Shown here: piece after piece, positions 1-9,147 of the stretch
Layout of the letters: the number at the start of each line of letters is the position of its first letter
Numbering within the stretch: position 1 is the stretch's first letter
Assembly (NCBI GenBank): GCA_963744305.1
Contig: CAVUTF010000009.1
Span: forward strand, 1-64,000
DNA from: FEN-1219 sp963744305
GTDB taxonomy: Bacteria > Pseudomonadota > Gammaproteobacteria > Steroidobacterales > Rariloculaceae
Direction of reading: 5' to 3'
DNA: 64,000 nt
The notes under the pieces: model-generated
Told to the model about the DNA's origin: nothing
Database searches by the model: none
Seen by the model: the letters and a program-made list of their open reading frames with translations, nothing else
Position numbers and translations under genes: made by a program

Positions 1-31
1 GTAGCCACCGGCTCCGGCAACGCGCGCAAGC

Positions 32-1672
32 TCAAAGCGCCGAGAAGACGATCCTCCCGCCGACGATCGTCAGCACGGCCGTGATGTCCTTGATCTCGTC
101 TTCGGGAACCGTGAGGTAGTCGCGATCGAGCACGACGAGATCGGCGAGCTTGCCCGCTTGGATCGAGCCCAGTCGGTCCTCGCGAAAGATCAGGTACGCG
201 TTCTTGCGCGTGTGCGCGATCAGCGCGTCCTCGCGGCTGATCGTCTGCCGCAGCACCTTGTCGCCGCCGACCATCCTGCCGGTCACGGCCCACGCGAGCG
301 TCGCGAACGGCAGAACCTGATTCGCGCGGCTGCCGTCGCTGCCAAGTCCCCAAGTGATTCCGCTCTGCTGGATCGTCGCGAGCGGCGGCATGTCGTACAT
401 GCCCTCGCCGAAGAGCGAGCGGTTGATGCCGCCGTTGATCACGGCCCACGGGTGCACGGCCACATACATGCCGAGCGCTTGCATGCGCTCGAGGTGCGAC
501 GGCTCGATTTGGTTCGCGTGAGCGAATGTCCAGCGCAGGTTTCTGATCGGGTACTGCTTGTCGATCGCCTCGATTTGATCGAGGAATCCCGTCAACGTAT
601 CGCGCAAGTTGGCGTGCACGTGCAGCGGTAGCCCGGCCTTCGCGATTTCTGTCGCGATGCGACGCCACTCCGCGAGCTGCGCTGCGCCGTAGTCGCTGTC
701 GGCCAAGAACATCGGGTCGTGCACCGGGCCGTAGACGCTCTCTCCAAACGCCACGTGGTCGACATAGTCGTCGCCGCCGAAGAGCTTCACGTCCGCAACC
801 TGCTCCGGCGTGCTGGCGCCCGATCCCGTGATGCAGAAGACGCGAACGTCGAGCTGATCGCGAGCGGCCCAGCTCCGATACGTTGCGAGCAGATTCGGAT
901 CGCAGCCCGCGCTGCCGAACGCGGTGAGCCCGGCGCGATTCAAGTCCGCGAACATGCTGCGCGTGCTCGACTCGATCTCCTCTGCCGTCGGCGCCGGTAG
1001 TCTTTCGGCCAGGCGGCGGATCAGCGCTTCGCCGATCTCGCCCGTCGGGCGGCCGTGCGAGTCGCGCAGCACGGAAGCGTCGAGCGCCTGCTCGCCGTCG
1101 ATCCCGAGTAGCTGCAAGGCGCGGCTATTGAGGTATCCCGCGGTAGTAGGACGCCTGCAGCAGCACGGGATGCCGCGGTGCGACCTGCATCGAGCTCCTC
1201 GCGCGTGAACGGGCGATCGTCGTCGGCAAACTGATCGACCGTCCAGCCGCCGAGATTGAAAACCCATTCGCCATCCGGTATCGCCGCCGCTCTGTCGCGA
1301 ATCATCTGCAAGGCTTCGCTTCTCGACTCGATGCCGTCCCAACGCACTTCGCGCCCCCAGGTGGTGCCGGCTCGAAGCAGGTGCATGTGATTGTCGATGA
1401 GACCGGGGATCGCGGCACGGCCTTCGAGATCGATCGTTCGCGTCGCCGGCGTGGCTAGCGCGGCGATGTCGCGGTTCCGACCCGACTGCGACGATGCGGT
1501 CGGCGCGGATCGCAACTGCTTCCGCTATCGTGAAGCGTTCGTCGACGGTGATGATCTTGCCGTTCGTGAGCACCAGGTCGGGCACCGTCTGCGCATGAGC
1601 GATCGAAACGACGACGCTCGAGACCGCGAGCACGACGCCCACCAAGGTGCTGCGCTGTGATTGCGCGGTCAT
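32..1672 (-). CDS. Exported amidohydrolase, YtcJ/amidohydrolase-3 type (frameshifted)
   Basis: Predicted metal-dependent hydrolase of C-N bonds; the substrate cannot be told from sequence. A signal peptide of about 28 residues is followed by the family's opening strand (LVLTNGKIITVDE). The metal-binding His-x-His (DNHMHLL) lies near 1380-1397 in a different frame from both ends of the gene. Frame changes near 1475, 1190 and 1143 restore one protein of about 545 residues. Further family signatures are HVHANLRD, FAHANQIE and the late Asp in GLGSDGSRAN. The end fits the family (GKLADLVVLDRD). The start lies 6 bp after the stop of the upstream propeller gene, so both probably share a transcript. 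The fold assignment is secure. The breaks look like sequence errors because all conserved blocks survive. Confidence 0.85.
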   Translation of the reverse strand: MTAQSQRSTLVGVVLAVSSVVVSIAHAQTVPDLVLTNGKIITVDERFTIAEAVAIRADRIVAVGSEPRHRRASHAGDANDRSRRPCRDPRSHRQSHAPASSRHHLGARSALGRHRVEKRSLADDSRQSGGDTGWRMGFQSRRLDGRSVCRRRSPVHARGARCRSHRGIPCCCRRPTTAGYLNSRALQLLGIDGEQALDASVLRDSHGRPTGEIGEALIRRLAERLPAPTAEEIESSTRSMFADLNRAGLTAFGSAGCDPNLLATYRSWAARDQLDVRVFCITGSGASTPEQVADVKLFGGDDYVDHVAFGESVYGPVHDPMFLADSDYGAAQLAEWRRIATEIAKAGLPLHVHANLRDTLTGFLDQIEAIDKQYPIRNLRWTFAHANQIEPSHLERMQALGMYVAVHPWAVINGGINRSLFGEGMYDMPPLATIQQSGITWGLGSDGSRANQVLPFATLAWAVTGRMVGGDKVLRQTISREDALIAHTRKNAYLIFREDRLGSIQAGKLADLVVLDRDYLTVPEDEIKDITAVLTIVGGRIVFSAL

Positions 1673-1678
1673 GCTTGC

Positions 1679-2824
1679 CTAGGGCTGGACGATGAAACGC
1701 TGCACGCGCTTGCCGGTATCGACCTCTCCGGTGTAGACGTTGCCGACTGGATCGGTGGCTACCATGTGCACCCAGTGCAGTCCGCCGCCGTTGCGTCCGA
1801 AGAAGCTGAAATGGCCGACGGTTTCGCCGTCGGCTCGATTCACGATCCAGATCACGTTGTTCATGATGTCGGAGACGTATAGGTAGCGCTGCTCGGGCAG
1901 CGGCGAGAAAGCGAGGCCTCCGGTGGACCCGCGATCGAGCGTGTGCGGCGCCACCGTGAACTCGCGGATGAACTTGCCCTCGCGCGTGAATACCTGGATC
2001 CGATCCGACTGCCGGTCGGCGACGTAGGCTTCGCCGTCCCGGGACACGGCGATCGTCACGTGGCCGCGGAAATCGGCCGCTGCGTGATTGCCTGGCGTGT
2101 ACGGTGCGGGCGCCGTCACCCCTATCTCGTTGAGCGGTTTGCCGTACGCTCCCCAACCGCGCTTGAACTCGAGCGTCTCCATATCGAACACGAGCACGCG
2201 CCCGCGCAGATAGCTATCGGTCAAATAGAGCTCGCGGGCGCTCTCATCGAAGTCGCCGCCTTCGACGCGCCCTACGACCATTGGGGTATCGGCCGGCACT
2301 TGACCGGGCTCCGGGTTGTCCGTCGCGTGTCGCTGCAGCGTCGCGGCGAGCCGACCTTCCTTCGTGTACTTGCGCATCGTGTCGGAGCCGACCCAGATGT
2401 AACCGGCCCGGTCGGCGAGTATGAGGTGCCCCGCCGTCGCGTCCGCTTGGTTCCAGTGGTGCACGAGATTGCCTTCAACGTCGAACGCGAGGATGCCGTC
2501 GGGCTTACGGCAGCACGACGCGCTCGGCGGATCGAGCGATGCGTAGTTCGTCGTGCGGTTCGGGATCCGGAATATCGGATCGACGTCGTAGTCGCCGGGC
2601 CGCTGGAGCACCCAGATCAGACCGCCGCCGTCGACGACTAGCCCCGTGATGCCTTCGAACTCCCAGTCGTTCGGCAGCGGCAGCTTGGGCCACTCGGCGT
2701 CGAACTTGAAGCGCGGCACGCCGCCGTCGCCCGAGCCTGCGCGTTGCGCGAAAACCGGCGGAAGCAAGCAGCACAGTCCCGTGACGACCGCGGCCCTGCG
2801 CCACCATGGCGTTAGCGCGCGCAT
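1679..2824 (-). CDS. Exported NHL/SMP-30-like beta-propeller protein
   Basis: A 381-residue protein with a signal peptide (cut near residue 26, after VFA) and repeated propeller blades of about 45-60 residues, for example GLVVDGGGLIWVLQR, HLILADRAGYIWVGSD, TIAVSRDGEAYVADR and MVATDPVGNVYTGEV. This pattern belongs to the NHL/6-bladed propeller group that includes peptidyl-amidoglycolate lyase-like proteins. Such proteins act in the periplasm or outside the cell as binding or hydrolytic scaffolds. It is the first gene of a two-gene unit with the amidohydrolase, so a joint role in extracytoplasmic breakdown of a compound is possible but inferred. It is intact in one frame. Confidence 0.8.
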   Translation of the reverse strand: MRALTPWWRRAAVVTGLCCLLPPVFAQRAGSGDGGVPRFKFDAEWPKLPLPNDWEFEGITGLVVDGGGLIWVLQRPGDYDVDPIFRIPNRTTNYASLDPPSASCCRKPDGILAFDVEGNLVHHWNQADATAGHLILADRAGYIWVGSDTMRKYTKEGRLAATLQRHATDNPEPGQVPADTPMVVGRVEGGDFDESARELYLTDSYLRGRVLVFDMETLEFKRGWGAYGKPLNEIGVTAPAPYTPGNHAAADFRGHVTIAVSRDGEAYVADRQSDRIQVFTREGKFIREFTVAPHTLDRGSTGGLAFSPLPEQRYLYVSDIMNNVIWIVNRADGETVGHFSFFGRNGGGLHWVHMVATDPVGNVYTGEVDTGKRVQRFIVQP

Positions 2825-3098
2825 ATCTATCCCCCTATCTCGCCGTTGCAGGAGGTCACTAGCATACGCCGCCGTCTACCGGTATTTCCCCTAGAATGCC
2901 CGACGTCTTGCTCGACGTCCGTCCGCGTATCCTCCATCCCACGACGCAGAACTTGCAGAAACGCACCGCCTGGCACGCAACTTGCTCGGGTGATCGGCGT
3001 CTATCGAAGGAGGGAGGCACGCGTCGTCTCCAATCGCCGCAGTCTGTATCCCCGCTGGGTGATGCCGCGTGGCCGTATGTCGTTCTAGCCTGGCACGC
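2825..3098. other. Divergent intergenic region
   Basis: This 274-bp gap separates the leftward propeller operon from the rightward LpxR-like gene. Open frames here are short and arginine/cysteine-rich without signal peptides or recognisable motifs. It should hold promoters for both directions, but I could not pick a convincing -35/-10 pair. Confidence 0.4.
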
Positions 3099-4133
3099 AT
3101 GTCGCAACGTACAGCCATCTTCGCGATTGCTATCGTTCTGCTCGGGAATGGCCGAGCAGCTCTGAGCGCCGAGCTCATACGCGCGGACGAGCCGAATCCC
3201 TTCGCGATGTACCTCAGAGTCGACAATGACGCGTTCGCTGGCACCGATCGAGGTTACACGAACGGCATGAGAGTGGGCTTTACCTCGCCGTCGGTCTCAA
3301 GCTTTCAGGATCCACGGTTGCCGTCGCGCCTGGGGCAGCTCAACCGCCGACTCGCTTGGCTGCAGCCGCGCGGGTTCGAGGAGTACAACGTCGCGCTCTC
3401 GGTCGGACAAGGCATCTTCACGCCCGAGGATCGCCAACGCGTCGAACCCGATCCGCTCGATCGCCCCTACGCGGGCGTGCTCGCCGCCGAGGTGACCTAC
3501 AACGGCCGCAACGCGGACGCGATGCGGGCGACCTCGCTCAGCGTCGGCGTGGTCGGCCCTTTGGCGGGCGGCGAAGCGCTGCAAGACCTCATTCACAATC
3601 TAGCCGACCACCACGAGTTCCGCGGCTGGGATCACCAGCTTAGCAACGAGCCGGTGTTTCGCGTTCTTCATCAGCGCTTGCGCAAGTGGAACCTCTCGCA
3701 GGTTACAGGGAGGTCAGATGCGATCGTTCACTTCGGCGGAAGCCTCGGCAATCTGGAAACGTTCGCTAACGCCGGTGTGGAATTGCGATTCGGCCGCGCG
3801 CTGCCGGACAACTTCGGCAGTGCGCCCACGTTGCCCGTCGGGGAGAACAGCGCACCGTCCCGCGTTCCGTTCTACGGGCGGCCGGCGTTCATCCACGGCT
3901 TCCTGGCGATCGATGCGCGCTACATGGTCCACGACATCACGCTCGACGGCAACACCTGGAGAAACAGCCCGAGGGTCGCGCGCGAGGGCTTCGTCGCCGA
4001 CTTAGGACTCGGATTCGCCATCTACTGGCAAGGGTGGAAAATCACCTTCGCTCGCTACTTTCGGACGAAGGAGTTCGAGAGTCAGCATTCGGATACGCAG
4101 CTCGGCAGCATCACGATTCGGCGTGAGCTATGA
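3099..4133 (+). CDS. LpxR-like lipid A deacylase family protein (DUF2219)
   Basis: Outer-membrane beta-barrel of the LpxR family, whose founding member removes the 3'-acyloxyacyl chains of lipid A. The ATG at 3099 gives a good signal peptide (QRTAIFAIAIVLLGNG, then cleavage near SAE); an upstream GTG at 3069 only adds ten residues. The N-terminal active-site block typical of the family is present: RVDNDAFAGTDRGYTNG, with the Asn-Asp pair and the conserved Thr. LDRPYAGVL and a His-containing stretch (LADHHEFRGWDHQ) also match family features. At about 344 residues the length is normal for the family. It is single-frame and stands apart from its neighbours. Whether it acts on lipid A here is inferred from the family. 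Confidence 0.82.
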   Translation: MSQRTAIFAIAIVLLGNGRAALSAELIRADEPNPFAMYLRVDNDAFAGTDRGYTNGMRVGFTSPSVSSFQDPRLPSRLGQLNRRLAWLQPRGFEEYNVALSVGQGIFTPEDRQRVEPDPLDRPYAGVLAAEVTYNGRNADAMRATSLSVGVVGPLAGGEALQDLIHNLADHHEFRGWDHQLSNEPVFRVLHQRLRKWNLSQVTGRSDAIVHFGGSLGNLETFANAGVELRFGRALPDNFGSAPTLPVGENSAPSRVPFYGRPAFIHGFLAIDARYMVHDITLDGNTWRNSPRVAREGFVADLGLGFAIYWQGWKITFARYFRTKEFESQHSDTQLGSITIRREL

Positions 4134-4313
4134 ACGGCGTTGGCGGCGGGGGCGCGCGCCAGACGGACAATCGCCCAGGTCGTATCTCACGTGCGTAGGC
4201 CTACGACTGGCGCCCCATTGCACCACGCGCGCACTTCCTCCACCATGAGCCTTCCAAAGCTCCGGTTTTGGCGATACCTCGGTCAACCAATAACTAGCAC
4301 GCAGGATTTTCCG

Positions 4314-4928
4314 ATGTCTCACGTTTCGAAGCTGCTCCTAGCCCGTAAGCTCAGCCTCGCCCTTTTGCTCATGTCCGCAGCACTTGGCGCGCAGACGCCG
4401 GCACCGTTGACAGTCACCTATACCAAGCCGGGCGTGAACATCGCTCAGTACACGCAGTTCAAGCTCGTACCGCTGAACGTCAGCGACACGCGCGTGGTTC
4501 CGCCGCCTTGGGTGGAGAATGCCGACCCCCACGAGTGGGCGTTGACCGACAGGAACCGGGAGTTTCTTCGCACCACGTATGCACAGGCTGTGCGTCAAGG
4601 CATCGAGAGCGGTGGGAAATACAAGGTGGTCAGCGAGGGCACGCCCGGAACACTCCAATTGGAGGTTCGGCTGATCAGTCTGACGCCATGGGCGTCGAGA
4701 GAAGAAGATCGGGAGCTAAGCACCCGCGGTTCGGGCACACTCAGTTTCGAAGCGCACGTGCGCGATGCCCGCACCGGCGAGTTGCTCGTCGCGTATCAAG
4801 GGACCCAGGAAGTCGGACAGGACTTTCAGGAAAACACGGTCGCCAACAAGAAGGACGACCTGACTGAACACTTCACGACGTGGGGCAGGAACATCAGCCA
4901 GCGCCTCGCAACCGCGCAGGCCCGATAG
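4314..4928 (+). CDS. Exported DUF3313-like protein
   Basis: A 204-residue exported protein. I chose the ATG at 4314 because it opens directly into a signal peptide (KLSLALLLMSAALGAQ). The reading frame stays open upstream to 4140, but that part is unlike coding sequence. After cleavage the layout resembles DUF3313: a strand ending in YTQFKLVPLNV, a helix-rich middle (LTDRNREFLRTTYAQAV) and a strand pair ending in TLQLEVRLISLTP. DUF3313 proteins are usually lipoproteins; here there is no lipobox cysteine, so it is probably soluble in the periplasm. Function is unknown. The domain assignment comes from general pattern only. Confidence 0.6.
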   Translation: MSHVSKLLLARKLSLALLLMSAALGAQTPAPLTVTYTKPGVNIAQYTQFKLVPLNVSDTRVVPPPWVENADPHEWALTDRNREFLRTTYAQAVRQGIESGGKYKVVSEGTPGTLQLEVRLISLTPWASREEDRELSTRGSGTLSFEAHVRDARTGELLVAYQGTQEVGQDFQENTVANKKDDLTEHFTTWGRNISQRLATAQAR

Positions 4929-4962
4929 CCGCCCGCAGCCCAGCTCCCGCGAGTAACAGCCG

Positions 4963-6105
4963 CTATGGGCCGCTCGCGCCGCGCGCCGTGAGGCGGAACA
5001 TCCGGCCCTGACCGCCGCGTCCTTCGCGTCCGTCCTCGAGGATCCAAAGGGCTCCGTCGGGTCCTTGCTCGACGGTGCGAATTCGCATGCCCATGTCGAA
5101 GCGCTCGGCTTCGCGCGCGCTATCGCCGTTGAACTCGATCCGCACGAGCGACTGCGACGACAAGCCGCTGATGAATGCGTCGCCCTGCCACTGCGGAAAC
5201 TCACTGCCGCTGTAGAACATCAAGCTCGACGGCGAGATCACGGGATTCCAGAACACCGCGGGCGCCTTGAACTCCGGCCGCGTGGGGTGATCGGGAATCA
5301 CCTTGCCGTCGTAATGATCGCCGTTTGAGACGATCGGATAACCGTAGTTCGCGCCGCGCTGCACGAGGTTGAGCTCGTCGCCTCCCATCGGCCCCATCTC
5401 GACGTTCCAGAGCCGCCCTCGAGCATCGAAAGCCAGGCCGAGCGGATTGCGATGCCCGAGCGTCCAGATTTGCGCGATGACGCCGAGGTCGCCACCGAAT
5501 GGATTGTCAGCGGGCAGCGAGCCGTCGTCGTTGAGCCGCAAGATCTTGCCGAGGTTGCCCCCCATGTCTTGGGCGGGATCGAATTTCTGGCGCTCACCCG
5601 AGCTGATGAATAGGTGTCCGTCCGGCGCGAACGCGATGCGGTGGCCATAGTGGCCGCCGCCGTCGACTTTCGGCGTTTGGCGCCAAATGACGTCGAGATC
5701 CGTGAGCTCGCCGCCGCTGCCGTTCAGCGTGAGCTTCGCGCGCGCGACGGCGGCACCGCGTGTCTCTCCGTCGCCGGCCTCGGCGTAGCTCATATAGACG
5801 AGATGGTTATCAGCGAAGTCGGGATGCAACACCACGTCACCGAAGCCGCCTTGACCAAACCAGCTGACCTTGGGCACGCCGCCGATATCCGTGATCGCAC
5901 CGCCGCCGGGCGCATAGAGCTTCAATGAGCCGCGTTGCTCGCTCACGAGCAGGCGCCCGTCCGGCAGGAATTCCAGTGCCCACGGGATATCGAAATCCGC
6001 GAGCTCAGTGACCGTAAACGGGTTGTTCTGCGCGAGGGCGAAGTTATTCGCGCCGCCGCAAGCGGCTAGCGCGACCGCATAGGCCAAAGTGTTCGCGAGT
6101 CTCAT
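4963..6105 (-). CDS. PQQ-dependent sugar (aldose) dehydrogenase, YliI/Asd-like
   Basis: Soluble periplasmic quinoprotein of the glucose/sorbosone dehydrogenase family, which oxidises aldoses with PQQ as cofactor. The 380 residues begin with a signal sequence (to about residue 26) and then the usual blade order: DIPWALEFLPDGRLLVSEQRG, GGFGDVVLHPDF, GHRIAFAPDGHLFISSG, GHRNPLGLAFDARGRLW, EMGPMGGDELN and ISPSSLMFYSG. The catalytic His of the family fits GGHYGHRIAF. A cysteine at residue 16 (ALAACGG) could be a lipobox, so it may be a lipoprotein. A second member of the same family lies at 18185-19411. No pqq biosynthesis genes are in the window. Confidence 0.88.
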   Translation of the reverse strand: MRLANTLAYAVALAACGGANNFALAQNNPFTVTELADFDIPWALEFLPDGRLLVSEQRGSLKLYAPGGGAITDIGGVPKVSWFGQGGFGDVVLHPDFADNHLVYMSYAEAGDGETRGAAVARAKLTLNGSGGELTDLDVIWRQTPKVDGGGHYGHRIAFAPDGHLFISSGERQKFDPAQDMGGNLGKILRLNDDGSLPADNPFGGDLGVIAQIWTLGHRNPLGLAFDARGRLWNVEMGPMGGDELNLVQRGANYGYPIVSNGDHYDGKVIPDHPTRPEFKAPAVFWNPVISPSSLMFYSGSEFPQWQGDAFISGLSSQSLVRIEFNGDSAREAERFDMGMRIRTVEQGPDGALWILEDGREGRGGQGRMFRLTARGASGP

Positions 6106-6159
6106 TTTGGCTCCTCTGACCGAAGGCTGATTAGTAGCAAGATACCACTCCGCGGCGAT

Positions 6160-6987
6160 TCAGCGCGATTCGGCAGCCGCGATCCCGACGACCCCGCTGC
6201 GTTGAATCGACGCGGTGAGGAACCCGGAGCGAAGCATCTCGTCAATGAACCGATTCACCGCATCCAGCGCCTCGCGGTCACCTGCCGCCACAATGATCGT
6301 CTGCTCGACGCCGTACAGGTCGTCGGGCAGCAGACGGACGCCCTCCGCGTCCTGAAGAAGATCGGTCAGCCGCTGGCGATTGGCACCGAACGCGTCCACG
6401 AAACCCTCGCGCAGCGCCTGCAGGATCTCGGCTCCGCTCGGGCTCGCCAACTCGACGAGCTCGGCTTGCTTCAAGTTTCGGCGCAGATAGAGCGCGATCG
6501 AATCGCCTCGCGTGGCCCCGAGTTTCGTGCCTGGGCGATCGAGCTCGGCAACCGAGCGCAGCGGAGACCGTTCACCGACCAGAAAGGTCTGTTGCACGAG
6601 CAAGTAAGGCTTGGAGAACTCGACCGGTCCAGCGCGCTCGGGGTTGTATGCGACAAAACCGATGTCCGCCTCTCCATTGCGAACCGCATCGATCACGCGC
6701 TGCGGGTTTTCGAGACCCATCAGCGAAACGGCGACACCACGCTGTCGACCGAGCTCGCGTGCGAGGTCGATGACCACTCCTCGCGCCTCGCCCGTGACGG
6801 GATCCTTGATCGCCTGCGCCGGATTGGTCGCGAGATAGGCAGCGCGCAGCGCCCCGTCCGTCGCGGGACTTTGCGCCGAAGGTTGCGCACCTGCCGTTAG
6901 CACCGTCCCGATGGCTATCGCCGTAATCCAACGCATGCGCATCCCGTGCGGTACCAAGCAATCCGAAGACCCGTGACGCGCGCTCAT
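6160..6987 (-). CDS. Periplasmic substrate-binding protein, family 3 (possible XoxJ/MxaJ-like partner)
   Basis: A 275-residue protein with the bacterial solute-binding fold of family 3: GVVIDLARELGRQRGV, then VRNGEADIGFVAYNPERA, VEFSKPYLLVQQTFLV and LDRPGTKLGATRGDS. The ATG at 6987 overlaps the stop of the upstream PQQ dehydrogenase by ATGA, suggesting translational coupling. An alternative ATG at 6942 (MRMRWITAIAIG) gives a shorter, more typical signal peptide. No ABC permease or ATPase lies nearby. In methanol dehydrogenase operons a family-3 binding protein (MxaJ/XoxJ) sits beside the dehydrogenase and is thought to assist it rather than transport solutes. The same arrangement here suggests that role. 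Confidence 0.8.
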   Translation of the reverse strand: MSARHGSSDCLVPHGMRMRWITAIAIGTVLTAGAQPSAQSPATDGALRAAYLATNPAQAIKDPVTGEARGVVIDLARELGRQRGVAVSLMGLENPQRVIDAVRNGEADIGFVAYNPERAGPVEFSKPYLLVQQTFLVGERSPLRSVAELDRPGTKLGATRGDSIALYLRRNLKQAELVELASPSGAEILQALREGFVDAFGANRQRLTDLLQDAEGVRLLPDDLYGVEQTIIVAAGDREALDAVNRFIDEMLRSGFLTASIQRSGVVGIAAAESR

Positions 6988-9040
6988 CGCTCGTCCGGCA
7001 ATGCGAACACGTACAGCGCTTGTCCCTCGTCGGCGGTTGGATCTCGGGAGCGATCAACGACGGCACGAGCCGCGGGCTGCCGCCGCCGAGGCCCGTGGTG
7101 ACCGCGATGTATTGCTTGCCGCCCGCTTCGAAGCTGATCGGGAAACCTTGCACCGAGGTCGCGAGCCGCGTCTGCCAAACGATGCTTCCGTCGCGGACGT
7201 CGACCGCCTTGAAGCCGCGATCGAGATCGCCGACGAACGCGATGCCGCCCGCGGTCGAGAGCACCGCCGTCAGGAACGGTGCGCGCTGCTGGAGCGCCCA
7301 GCTCTCCTCGAGCGTGTCCACGTTGAACGCGGCGAGCCGGCCGATGTTGCCGTCGGTGCCCGGCATCTCCCAGAACCGGCGATCCGCGCCGCCCGCACTG
7401 CCGCCGCCCGGGCGCTGCTCGATGGCTTGCGCGCGAATCGAGATGCAGCTTTGACTCAAAGGAATGATTAGCTGCCGCGAGGGCCGGTGGAAGCTCATCG
7501 CCTGCCAGTTGTGGCCGCCCTCCGTGCTCGGGCAGCCGTCGATCCACTCGCCGACCTTGTGGTCGAGGATGTCCTGGCGGTAGCGCGGTCGGCCGGTTTC
7601 GCGGTCGAAGCTTGCCCAGACGTTCTGGAATAGCGTCTCGGCGTGACCGACGTAGGTGCCGTCGCGCCGATCGTGTTTCCAGAGCACGCCGTCCTTGCCG
7701 ACGGTGAACACGTATTTGTCGTCGCCGGCCTCCACGAGCACTCGCTCGAAGACGACGTCGAGATCGAGCGCTTCGCCGGGCGCGTGCGCGAAGTGCCATG
7801 CGAGCTTCCCCGTCGCAACGTCGAGCGCCACCGTCGAGCTCGTGTAGAGCGCTACATCGAGCGACCCCATGCCGCGGCTCGCAGGCATCCAAGGCTTAGC
7901 CTGCGCCGTGCCCCAATACGTGAGATTGAGCTCCGGATCGTAGCTGCCCGTGATCCAGGTTTCGCCGCCGGCCCGATATAGGTCCGGCAGCTCACCCCAT
8001 GAATCGCCGCCCGGCTGGCCGCTCACGGCGATCGTCAGGAAGCGCCAGCGCTGCTCGCCGGTGTTCGCATCGTAAGCGCTGATGAAACACTTCTGCTCCT
8101 GGTACACGGAGCAACCGCCCATGCCCTCGATGACGAGCCCGTTCGCGACGAGCGGGCCGCTGCTGCTCGCGCGGCCGTCGGGCATTTGCACGTTCCATTC
8201 GGTTTCGCCGGTGCTCGCGTTCAGCGCGACCAAGCGCCCGTTGCTCTGCAGGAATAGCTTGTTGTCGTAGAGAGCCATGCCGCGCATCGCGACGTTGTCT
8301 TCGAGGCGGTGCTCCCAAATCAGACTGCCGTCGCGACCGTTCAGCGCCTGGACCACGCCGTTGGTGTTGTTGAGATAAAGAGTGCCGCGATAAGCGAGCG
8401 GCGACGGTTGATTCGTGCCGCCGTCGCGCATCGGCCAAATCCACGCGAGCTGGAGCCGATGCGCATTCGCCGCGGTGATTTGCCGCAAGGGGCTGAAGCT
8501 CGACGCGCTGTAATCGCGCCTGTGCATCGGCCAATCGCCCGGCGGCGGGTTCAGCAGCGTTTGCTCCGTGAGCGGCACGAAGTCTTGCACCGTGCCGGCG
8601 ACGAGGAGACCGGTGGGCTCGGGCTCACTTGCGCTAGGCGCGCCTCGCCTCGTGACCGTCGGGCCGATCGCCGCGCTCGTGACCGGCGTGAGCGCTTCCC
8701 GGTCCGCGGCGGCGCCGTTCGTTTCGAGGATATAGGCGATCACGTTGACGTACGTGTCCTGCGGCAGCGTGCCGGCTCCGCCTTCGGGCGGCATCGTCGC
8801 GCGCACCTGGGCGATGAGCTCGTTGATGCTGCGGGTCTCCCACTTGCCGATGAACTCGGGTCCCGCGAGCGGCGCAATCGGCAAGAGCCGAAGGTCGGCG
8901 CCGTGGCACATCGCGCAGGACTGCTCGTACGCCGTGCGTCCCGCGGCCGCCTGCTCCGCCGTGAAGGGCAGCGCAGGCGTCAAGTGAAAGGCGAGGATGC
9001 CCGCAGCGATGAGCTGCAAAGACTGACTAGACCGGCTCAT
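6984..9040 (-). CDS. Exported PQQ-dependent dehydrogenase with N-terminal cytochrome c domain (frameshifted)
   Basis: Quinoprotein alcohol-type dehydrogenase. ATG 9040 opens into a signal peptide (SLQLIAAGILAFHL). A cytochrome c domain follows with heme site CAMCHG and a distal Met region (ATMPPEGGAG), then an eight-bladed PQQ propeller starting DWPMHRRDYSASSFSPL. The block ALDVATGKLAWHF holds the predicted catalytic Asp; the residue two places on is Ala, as in calcium enzymes and unlike the Asp of lanthanide (XoxF) enzymes. The vicinal Cys-Cys of methanol dehydrogenase is not seen; two cysteines nine residues apart (GGCSVYQEQKCF) stand there. A one-base break at about 7025-7045 shifts the last residues: the true end (QALYVFALPDER) stops at 6984. 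The cytochrome domain could pass electrons from PQQ to the respiratory chain. Confidence 0.87.
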
Positions 9041-9147
9041 TCTTGTAAATCCTTCTGCGGCCCGGAGACGCCCTCCGCGTGGAAGGATTTTGCACCAACG
9101 CAGCGCAAAACTGGCGATTTCCTTGCGCGTGATGCTCAAGAATTCTT

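Noticed and set aside
6984..9040. Lanthanide-dependent (XoxF-type) methanol dehydrogenase
   Set aside because: The residue two places after the predicted catalytic Asp is Ala, not Asp, and the enzyme has a fused cytochrome domain, which methanol dehydrogenases lack.
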